Assembly: GCA_004210915.1 (NCBI GenBank)
Contig: SEGS01000016.1
Location: 1-51,727, forward strand
Length of the DNA: 51,727 bases
From: Variovorax sp.
GTDB taxonomy: Bacteria; Pseudomonadota; Gammaproteobacteria; Burkholderiales; Burkholderiaceae_C
Reading direction: 5' to 3'
The notes beneath the pieces are model-generated. The model worked only from the letters and a program-made list of their open reading frames with translations. It ran no database searches and was not told where the DNA came from. Each line of letters begins with the position of its first letter. Positions within the stretch are counted from its first letter, which is position 1. Made by a program: the position numbers and the translations under genes. Positions 45,315-51,727 of this stretch are shown one piece after another.

Positions 45315-46430
45315 ATGCTGATCGGGGTACCTGCCGAAATCACGGCCGGAGAGACACGCGTCGCCGTCACGCCGGAAACGGCCAAAAAACTGAAATCCCA
45401 GGGGCACACGGTTCGTGTGCAGTCGGGGGCCGGCGTTGCAGCCAGCGTCACCGACGATGCCTATGTCGCGGCCGGCGCCGAGATCACCGATGCGGCTGGC
45501 GCGTACGCCGCCGACATCGTGCTCAAGGTGCGTTGCCCGCTGGATTCTGAAATCGGCCTCGCCCGCAGCGGCGGTGTGCTGGTCGGCATGCTGAACCCGT
45601 TCGATGCTGCCGGCCTGCAGCGATTGGCGACGGCACAACTCACCTCGTTCGCGCTCGAAGCCGCGCCGCGCACCAGCCGCGCGCAGAGCATGGATGTGCT
45701 GTCGTCGCAGGCCAACATCGCCGGCTACAAGGCGGTGATCATGGCCAGCGATAAATACCAGCGCTTCTTTCCGATGCTGATGACGGCGGCGGGCACGGTG
45801 AAGGCCGCTCGGGTCGTGATCCTTGGCGTTGGCGTGGCGGGACTTCAAGCCATTGCAACTGCCAAGCGGCTGGGTGCGGTGATCGAGGCCAGCGACGTGC
45901 GGCCGTCGGTCAAGGAACAGGTCGAATCGCTGGGCGGCAAGTTCATCGACGTGCCGTATGAAACTGACGAAGAGCGCGAAGCGGCCGTCGGCGTCGGTGG
46001 TTATGCCAAACCGATGCCTGCGAGCTGGCTCGAACGCCAGAAGGCCGAAGTCGCCAAGCGCGTGGCGCAGGCCGACATCGTCATCACGACCGCGCTGATC
46101 CCCGGACGCGCGGCGCCGGTGCTGGTCACCGAAGACATGGTCAAGGCGATGAAGCCGGGCAGCGTGATCGTCGACCTGGCCGCGCCGCAAGGCGGCAATT
46201 GCCCGCTGACCGAGCCGGGCAAGACCGTGGTCAAGCACGGCGTCACGCTGATCGGCGAGACGAACGTTCCGGCGCTGGTCGCGGCCGACGCCAGCGCGCT
46301 CTACGCGCGCAACCTGCTCGACTTTCTGAAGCTCGTCATCACGAAAGAAGGCGCGCTGAACATCGACCTGGAAGACGACATCGTGCTGGCCTGCCTGATG
46401 ACGCAGGGCGGCGAAGTCAAGCGCAAGTAA
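45315..46430 (+). CDS. pntAA: NAD(P) transhydrogenase subunit alpha, part 1 (NAD(H)-binding domain I)
   Basis: The product is 371 residues. It begins MLIGVPAEITAGETRVAVTP and has the alanine dehydrogenase/PNT fold with the dinucleotide motif VVILGVGVAGLQAIATAKRL. RQDQ-like contacts lie in AGYKAVIMASDKYQRFFPM. It is the soluble NAD(H)-binding subunit of the proton-pumping transhydrogenase. The alpha subunit is split into two genes here, as in Rhodospirillum rubrum, unlike E. coli. Confidence 0.95.
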   Translation: MLIGVPAEITAGETRVAVTPETAKKLKSQGHTVRVQSGAGVAASVTDDAYVAAGAEITDAAGAYAADIVLKVRCPLDSEIGLARSGGVLVGMLNPFDAAGLQRLATAQLTSFALEAAPRTSRAQSMDVLSSQANIAGYKAVIMASDKYQRFFPMLMTAAGTVKAARVVILGVGVAGLQAIATAKRLGAVIEASDVRPSVKEQVESLGGKFIDVPYETDEEREAAVGVGGYAKPMPASWLERQKAEVAKRVAQADIVITTALIPGRAAPVLVTEDMVKAMKPGSVIVDLAAPQGGNCPLTEPGKTVVKHGVTLIGETNVPALVAADASALYARNLLDFLKLVITKEGALNIDLEDDIVLACLMTQGGEVKRK

Positions 46431-46487
46431 ACCAGCCCGCCCAGCTCCGAGGCTGGCGGACGTTTGAACCCATTCGAGGAGAAGACC

Positions 46488-46832
46488 ATGGATGCCGTGT
46501 CACCCACCATCATCAACCTGATCATTTTTGTACTGGCGATCTACGTCGGCTACCACGTCGTGTGGACCGTCACGCCCGCGCTGCACACGCCGCTGATGGC
46601 GGTGACGAATGCGATTTCCGCCATCGTCATCGTCGGCGCCATGCTGGCAGCCGCGCTGACCACCACGCCGCTCGGCAAGACCATGGGCGTGCTGGCGGTG
46701 GCGCTGGCGGCGGTTAACGTCTTCGGCGGCTTCCTGGTGACCCGCCGCATGCTGGAGATGTTCCGCAAGAAAGAAAAGAAGACACCGGCTGCGACAGCTA
46801 CGGCTGCTGCCGCGAACGGAGACAAAGCATGA
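46488..46832 (+). CDS. pntAB: NAD(P) transhydrogenase subunit alpha, part 2 (membrane domain)
   Basis: The product is 114 residues with three to four membrane helices ([37 protein letters not shown]). ATG 46488 is chosen because GAGGAGAAG precedes it. It forms part of the proton channel. Its stop overlaps pntB (ATGA at 46829). Confidence 0.94.
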   Translation: MDAVSPTIINLIIFVLAIYVGYHVVWTVTPALHTPLMAVTNAISAIVIVGAMLAAALTTTPLGKTMGVLAVALAAVNVFGGFLVTRRMLEMFRKKEKKTPAATATAAAANGDKA

Positions 46833-48322
46833 TGCTCAGCATGAATGTCGTGACGCTGCTGTACCTGGTGGCGTCGGTCTTCTTCATCCAGGCGCTCAAG
46901 GGCCTGTCGCACCCGACGACCTCGATCCGCGGCAACGCCTTCGGCATGGCCGGCATGGCGATCGCCGTGCTCACTACGGCCGCGCTGATCTGGAACCTCG
47001 CCGACGGCGCGCCGCTCGGCCTGGGCTGGGTCCTGGTCGGCCTGCTGGCTGGCGGTACGGCCGGCACCGTGATGGCGCAGCGCGTCGAGATGACGAAGAT
47101 GCCCGAACTGGTGGCTTTCATGCACAGCATGATTGGTCTGGCCGCCGTCTTCATCGCCGTCGCCGCCGTCGTCGAGCCCTGGGCTTTCGGCATCACCGGC
47201 GCACCTGAACCGGCGACGATTGGCGCGCAACTCAAGGAAGGCTACGCTGTCTTCGAAGGCTTCATCCGCGCGCCGATCCCGGCGGGCAACCGGCTCGAGC
47301 TGTTCCTCGGCGCGGCCATCGGCGCTGTGACGTTCAGCGGCTCGGTGATCGCTTTCGGCAAGCTCTCGGGCAAGTACAAGTTCCGCCTGTTCCAGGGCGC
47401 GCCGGTCTCGTTCAAGGGCCAGCATTTGCTGAACCTGGTGCTCGGTTTGCTGACGGTCGGCCTGGGCCTGGTCTTCACGATGACCGAGAACTGGAACGCC
47501 TTCTTCATCATGCTGGCGCTGGCCTTCGTGATGGGTGTGCTGATCATCATCCCGATCGGCGGCGCCGACATGCCGGTGGTGGTGTCGATGCTGAACAGCT
47601 ACTCCGGCTGGGCGGCGGCGGGCATCGGTTTCAGCCTGAACAACGCGATGCTGATCATCGCCGGTTCGCTGGTGGGCTCGTCCGGCGCGATCCTGAGCTA
47701 CATCATGTGCAAGGCGATGAACCGCTCGTTCTTCAGCGTGATCCTGGGTGGCTTCGGCGGCGAGGCGGGCGGACCGGCTGCGGCAGCCAAAGAGCAGCGC
47801 CCGGTCAAGTCGGGCTCGGCCGACGACGCAGCCTTCATCCTCGGCAACGCCGAAACCGTGATCATCGTGCCGGGCTACGGCCTGGCGGTCGCGCGTGCGC
47901 AGCATTCGGTCAAGGAACTCGCGCAAAAACTCACCGACAGGGGCATCACCGTCAAGTACGCGATCCACCCGGTGGCCGGCCGCATGCCGGGCCACATGAA
48001 CGTGCTGCTGGCCGAGGCCGAAGTGCCCTACGACCAGGTGCACGAGATGGAAGACATCAACGCCGAATTCGGCCAGGCCGACGTGGCGATCATCCTGGGC
48101 GCCAACGACGTGGTGAACCCGGCCGCGCACGTCAAGGGCAGCCCGATCTACGGCATGCCGATCCTGGAGGCCTACAAGGCCAAGACGGTCATCGTCAACA
48201 AACGCTCGATGGCCGCAGGCTACGCGGGCCTGGACAACGAGCTGTTCTACATGGACAAGACCATGATGGTTTTCGGGGATGCGAAGAAGGTCATTGAAGA
48301 CATGGGCAAGGCGATCGAGTAA
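46829..48322 (+). CDS. pntB: NAD(P) transhydrogenase subunit beta
   Basis: The product is 497 residues. The N-terminal about 300 residues hold the membrane helices ([45 protein letters not shown]). The C-terminal domain binds NADP(H) ([54 protein letters not shown]). The full three-gene set makes a functional enzyme that forms NADPH using the proton gradient. Confidence 0.96.
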   Translation: MMLSMNVVTLLYLVASVFFIQALKGLSHPTTSIRGNAFGMAGMAIAVLTTAALIWNLADGAPLGLGWVLVGLLAGGTAGTVMAQRVEMTKMPELVAFMHSMIGLAAVFIAVAAVVEPWAFGITGAPEPATIGAQLKEGYAVFEGFIRAPIPAGNRLELFLGAAIGAVTFSGSVIAFGKLSGKYKFRLFQGAPVSFKGQHLLNLVLGLLTVGLGLVFTMTENWNAFFIMLALAFVMGVLIIIPIGGADMPVVVSMLNSYSGWAAAGIGFSLNNAMLIIAGSLVGSSGAILSYIMCKAMNRSFFSVILGGFGGEAGGPAAAAKEQRPVKSGSADDAAFILGNAETVIIVPGYGLAVARAQHSVKELAQKLTDRGITVKYAIHPVAGRMPGHMNVLLAEAEVPYDQVHEMEDINAEFGQADVAIILGANDVVNPAAHVKGSPIYGMPILEAYKAKTVIVNKRSMAAGYAGLDNELFYMDKTMMVFGDAKKVIEDMGKAIE

Positions 48323-48483
48323 GGTCGCGCCTTGCGCTTGTTCTTTTTTCCTTGCCATCGTCGTTCTGTTTTTCTCGCCTGGCGGCCGGCCGGTTGAAGC
48401 GCCCTGTTTCAGCCGCCCGGCCGCTGGTCATTCAAGGTAGTCACCTGGGCGACTTTCACCCGTAATCCACGCGCTGGCAAAGG

Positions 48484-48500
48484 GTTTTCCTAGGGAAAAC
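48484..48500. promoter_or_regulatory. Palindrome upstream of fadD
   Basis: GTTTTCCTAGGGAAAAC has 7-base arms around TAG, 73 bases before the fadD start. The 250-base region 48323-48572 also contains a GC-rich hairpin near 48379-48423 that may end pntB transcription. The palindrome is a candidate operator; its regulator is unknown. Confidence 0.5.
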
Positions 48501-48572
48501 ACAATAGCCACGACCAGTGCCTGCCTTCAAAATCCACCCGATCACCTATAAGCCATCTGGAGACTCCCAAGC

Positions 48573-50261
48573 ATGAACGCATCGACCATTGACCGGCCCT
48601 GGCTGAAGTCGTACCCCGTGGGCGTGCCCGCCGATATCGACGCCTCGCAATACAGCTCCCTCGTCGGCCTGATGGAAGAAAGTTTCAGCAAGCACGCGGA
48701 CCGCGTCGCCTACAGCTTCATGGGCAAGGACATCACCTTTGCGCAGACCGACAGCCTGTCGGTGGCTTTCGGCGCCTACCTCCAGGGATTGGGCCTCGTC
48801 AAGGGCGACCGGGTCGCCATCATGATGCCCAACGTGCCGCAGTACCCGGCCACCGTCGCGGCGATCCTGCGTGCCGGCTACGTCGTCGTCAACGTCAACC
48901 CGCTCTACACGCCGCGCGAACTCGAGCATCAGCTGAAAGACTCCGGCGCCAAAGCCATCGTCATCGTCGAAAACTTCGCCGCCACGCTCGAGCAGTGCCT
49001 GGCCAACACCCCGGTCAGGCACATCGTGCTGTGCGCGATGGGCGACCAGCTCGGGCTGCTCAAGGGCGCGCTGGTCAACTATGTGGTTCGCAACGTCAAG
49101 AAACTGGTGCCGGCCTACAACCTGCCGACGGCCGTGCGTTTCAACGACGCCGTCGCCAAAGGCAAAGGCGGCACGCTGAAAAAGCCCGAGCTCACGCCCG
49201 ACGATGTCGCGGTGCTGCAATACACCGGCGGCACTACCGGCGTGTCCAAGGGCGCGGTGCTGCTGCACCGCAACGTGATCGCCAACGTGCTGCAGTCCGA
49301 AGCGTGGAACCGGCCGGCCATGGCGTCGCTTGAAGCAGGCGTCCAGCCGAACTACGTCTGCGCGCTGCCGCTGTATCACATCTTTGCGTTCACCGTGAAC
49401 ATGATGCTGGGCATGCGCACTGGCGGCAAGAACATCCTGATCCCGAACCCGCGTGACCTGCCGGCCGTGCTGAAAGAACTGTCCAAGCACAAGGTGCACA
49501 GCTTTCCGGCGGTCAACACGCTGTTCAACGGCCTGGCCAACCATGCGGACTTCAACACGGTCGACTGGTCGCACCTGAAGATCTCGCTCGGTGGCGGCAT
49601 GGCCGTGCAGGGCGCCGTCGCCAAGCTGTGGCTCGACAAAACCGGCTGCCCCATCTGCGAAGGTTACGGCCTCTCCGAAACCTCGCCGTCCGCCAGTTGC
49701 AACCCGACGAACAGCAAAGCGTTTACCGGCACGATCGGCGTGCCGATTCCCGGCACCTGGTTCAAGCTGATCAACGATGACGGGACCGAATCGGCTCCCG
49801 GCCAGCCCGGCGAGATCGCCATCAAGGGCCCGCAGGTGATGGCCGGTTACTGGCAGCGCCCGGACGAAACCGCCAAGGCCATGACGCCGGACGGCTACTT
49901 CAAGACCGGCGACATCGGCACCGTCGACGAAAACGGTTTCTACAAGATCGTCGACCGCAAGAAAGACATGATTCTCGTCAGCGGTTTCAACGTCTACCCG
50001 AATGAAATCGAAGACGTGGTCGCCAAGTTGCCGGGCGTGCTGGAATGCGCCTGCGTCGGTGTCACGGACGAGAATTCAGGCGAAGCCGTCAAGCTCGTCA
50101 TCGTGAAGAAAGACCCCGCGCTGACCGAAGAACAGGTCCGCGAATACTGCAGGGCCAACCTCACCGGTTACAAACGGCCTCGAGTCATTGAATTCCGCAC
50201 CGATCTGCCCAAAACCCCGGTCGGCAAGATCCTGCGCCGCGAATTGCGGGACAAGAAGTAG
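48573..50261 (+). CDS. fadD: Long-chain fatty acid--CoA ligase
   Basis: The product is 562 residues, standard for FadD. The P-loop-like YTGGTTGVSKGAV, EGYGLSETSPSASC, GYFKTGDIGTVDENGFYKIV, DRKKDMILVSGFNVYPNEIE and the C-terminal Lys in KTPVGKILRREL are all present. It forms acyl-CoA from free fatty acids at the inner membrane. A dispersed repeat begins at its stop codon. Confidence 0.95.
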   Translation: MNASTIDRPWLKSYPVGVPADIDASQYSSLVGLMEESFSKHADRVAYSFMGKDITFAQTDSLSVAFGAYLQGLGLVKGDRVAIMMPNVPQYPATVAAILRAGYVVVNVNPLYTPRELEHQLKDSGAKAIVIVENFAATLEQCLANTPVRHIVLCAMGDQLGLLKGALVNYVVRNVKKLVPAYNLPTAVRFNDAVAKGKGGTLKKPELTPDDVAVLQYTGGTTGVSKGAVLLHRNVIANVLQSEAWNRPAMASLEAGVQPNYVCALPLYHIFAFTVNMMLGMRTGGKNILIPNPRDLPAVLKELSKHKVHSFPAVNTLFNGLANHADFNTVDWSHLKISLGGGMAVQGAVAKLWLDKTGCPICEGYGLSETSPSASCNPTNSKAFTGTIGVPIPGTWFKLINDDGTESAPGQPGEIAIKGPQVMAGYWQRPDETAKAMTPDGYFKTGDIGTVDENGFYKIVDRKKDMILVSGFNVYPNEIEDVVAKLPGVLECACVGVTDENSGEAVKLVIVKKDPALTEEQVREYCRANLTGYKRPRVIEFRTDLPKTPVGKILRRELRDKK

Positions 50262-50345
50262 CCCCCACGCTCCCCACTGCGTGTGGTTCGCTGCCCCCTC
50301 AGGGGGCGTCGCCTGTCGCCCGGCAAAGCCGGTTCGACGGCTGGT
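50261..50345 (+). repeat. Dispersed intergenic repeat, copy B (at fadD stop)
   Basis: The element shares its first base with the TAG stop (GCCCCCACGCTCCCCACT), then GTGTGGTTCGCTGCCCCCT, the hairpin GCCCCCTCAGGGGGC and CCGGCAAAGCCGG. Same orientation as copy A relative to the upstream gene. Confidence 0.88.
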
Positions 50346-50473
50346 TTTTTGGCCCTGGCGGTTAATCGACGTCCTGATCTGCGAAGAGGGGTGCTTGAGC
50401 CGCCTTTGTGCGCGGAAAGATTCTTACATCGCTCGCAAAGAGCGCGAGGCCGGCTTTTCGGCAGAATCGCTGC

Positions 50474-51253
50474 ATGACGTCCTTCGACAAAAAAGCTCCC
50501 CAAAGTCCCCTTACCGCCATCCTCAGCGCCCTGGCAGAAGAGCAGCAAGGCCTCATCGAGCTGCTTGAGCAGCCGCGCAAGACGGTACACGCGGGGCGTG
50601 ATTTCTGGCAAGGCACGCTGCATGGCCAACCGGTCGTGCTGGCGCTGTCGCGTATCGGCAAAGTGGCGGCCGCGACGACCGCGACTGCGCTGATCGAACG
50701 CTTCCAGGTCAGCCGGATTCTGTTCACGGGCGTAGCGGGCGGGCTGGGCGATGGCGTCGAAGTCGGCGACATCGTCGTCGCCAAAGACTTCCTGCAACAC
50801 GACATGGACGCGTCGCCCCTCTTTCCTCGATACGAAATGCCGCTTTACGGCAGGACCCGCTTTCATGCCGACGCGGCGCTGACTGCTTTGGTACAGGCGG
50901 CAGCCACCGCCACGCTGGAACACAGCTGGCCCGAAGATGGCCGCCTCGCCTTTGCCGGCGCAAAAGTTCACCACGGCCTGATGGCCAGCGGCGACCAGTT
51001 CATATCAGGCACCCGTGAAAGCGATGAACTGCGCCAGTCATTGAGCGCAGCCGGCCACCACGTGCTCGCAGTGGAAATGGAAGGTGCCGCCGTCGCACAG
51101 GTCTGCCACGACTACGCCATCCCCTTCGCCGCCGTGAGAACCATCTCCGACCGCGCCGACGACAACGCGCACACCGACTTCCCGGCCTTCGTCCGCGACA
51201 TCGCCAGCCAGTACGCCCGCGTCATCGTCGAGAAGTTTTTGGGAAAGCTGTGA
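50474..51253 (+). CDS. mtnN: 5'-methylthioadenosine/S-adenosylhomocysteine nucleosidase
   Basis: The product is 259 residues. The nucleosidase fold shows ILSALAEEQQGLIELL (acidic Glu near the N-terminus), ILFTGVAGGLGDGVEVGDIVVA, AVEMEGAAVAQVC and the catalytic Asp in RTISDRADDNAH. ATG 50474 is chosen because the frame before it is not part of the fold. It splits MTA, SAH and 5'-deoxyadenosine to adenine and a sugar, in the methionine salvage and AI-2 route. It sits between two repeat blocks. Confidence 0.93.
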   Translation: MTSFDKKAPQSPLTAILSALAEEQQGLIELLEQPRKTVHAGRDFWQGTLHGQPVVLALSRIGKVAAATTATALIERFQVSRILFTGVAGGLGDGVEVGDIVVAKDFLQHDMDASPLFPRYEMPLYGRTRFHADAALTALVQAAATATLEHSWPEDGRLAFAGAKVHHGLMASGDQFISGTRESDELRQSLSAAGHHVLAVEMEGAAVAQVCHDYAIPFAAVRTISDRADDNAHTDFPAFVRDIASQYARVIVEKFLGKL

Positions 51254-51357
51254 GTGTGCTGATGAGCGGCCAGGAACGAAGCGTTCCCCGCACCCGCATC
51301 CAGCAAATCACAACCGCCAATTAACCGCCCGGGCAAAACACCAGCCGTGGACTGGCT

Positions 51358-51727
51358 TGCCAGTCCGCAGGCGACGCCCCCTGAGGTGGCAGCGAACCAC
51401 ACGCAGTGGGGAGCGTGGGGGCTCCTATCCCTTCAGCCGCAGGCCCGGCTTTGCCGGACTGCAGGCGACGTCCCCTGAGGGGGCAGCGAACCACACGCAG
51501 TGGGGAGCGTGGGGGCTCCTATCCCTCCAGCCGCAGGCCCGGCTTTGCCGGACTGCAGGCGACGCCCCCTGAAGGGGCAGCGAACCACACGCAGTGGGGA
51601 GCGTGGAGGCTCCTATCCCTCCAGCCGCAGGCCCGGCTTTGCCGGACTGCAGGCGACGCCCCCTGAGGGGGCAGCGAACCACACGCAGTGGGGAGCGTGG
51701 GGGCTCCTATCCCTCCAGCCGCAGGCC
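51358..51727 (-). repeat. 94-bp tandem array of the dispersed intergenic repeat (runs off the window)
   Basis: The block GGGCTCCTATCCC recurs at 51421, 51515, 51609 and 51703, exact 94-base steps. A partial unit precedes at 51358-51420. Each unit contains the CCCCCTGAGGGGG-type hairpin, GGCTTTGCC and the minus-strand form of the element seen at 45009 and 50261. Only a few base changes separate copies (for example one T for C in the second unit, one A in the third). The 474 bases after mtnN hold no gene. Confidence 0.92.

Noticed and set aside
46550..48358. Long open frame antisense to pntAB-pntB
   Set aside because: It is a high-GC antisense shadow; the plus strand encodes complete, well-known subunits, and the antisense product is Arg/His/Asp-rich with no family pattern.
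51358..51727. CRISPR array
   Set aside because: The unit is 94 bases with no unique spacers; whole units are repeated and the element is also dispersed.
50261..51727. Composite transposon or IS flanked by inverted repeats around mtnN
   Set aside because: The flanking elements are short hairpin repeats without a transposase; mtnN is an ordinary core gene.

Overview
The window is high-GC chromosomal DNA that looks like a beta-proteobacterium of the order Burkholderiales, most likely Comamonadaceae-like (Polaromonas/Rhodoferax/Variovorax type). The reasons are gene content (split three-gene pnt transhydrogenase, dgdA/dgdR, many LysR regulators, nudJ-mnmA), codon choice, and an intergenic repeat (core CCCCCACGCTCCCCACT) that I associate with this group. 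The genus is inference. No rRNA, tRNA, phage, IS element or CRISPR was seen.

Layout. 1-1941: end of an acyl-CoA ligase, a TetR regulator and an enoyl-CoA hydratase (acyl-CoA catabolism). 1975-9476: MFS exporter, PQQ membrane glucose dehydrogenase with a large low-complexity insertion, a DkgB-like aldo/keto reductase and an AraJ/YdhP-like MFS exporter, with a divergent LysR gene. 9490-12661: LysR gene divergent from a DODA-type dioxygenase, then a stand-alone HTH-HipA kinase-fold protein (YjjJ type) whose start abuts a 12-bp-spaced TGAAT array. 12924-17879: three small proteins, two clearly Roadblock/LC7, with an MglA-like GTPase and an unknown protein in one operon, followed by a histidine kinase and a divergent NarL-type response regulator. 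The same GGTA-N4-TACC palindrome lies upstream of the operon and upstream of the regulator.

17904-23579: FbpABC-like ABC importer divergent from a MocR-type (GntR-aminotransferase) regulator, with a long inverted repeat between them. 23742-24251: ssb. 24475-34502: a catabolic island with a GntR/FCD regulator, a polar amino acid ABC importer, a three-subunit HcnABC/opine-oxidase/D-hydroxyproline-dehydrogenase-like enzyme, a DapA-family lyase, a hydantoinase and an FmdB-type zinc ribbon protein. Candidate GntR operators lie at both ends of the regulator/transporter block. 34545-36161: DUF2130 coiled-coil protein with a nuclease-like core and 69-residue tandem repeats. 36303-38622: dgdR and dgdA (2,2-dialkylglycine decarboxylase). 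38689-43284: MipA-like outer-membrane protein, mnmA, nudJ-like NUDIX, a 48-residue membrane protein and a LysR gene. 43485-51253: mmsA, pntAA-pntAB-pntB, fadD and mtnN. The right edge is a 94-bp tandem array of the same repeat that follows mmsA and fadD.

Most of the window is typical accessory metabolism with local regulators. The strongest candidate for an undescribed system is the Roadblock/GTPase operon linked to a two-component system by a shared operator. Next are the GntR-controlled oxidase/DapA/hydantoinase pathway and the self-contained HTH-HipA locus with its repeat array.
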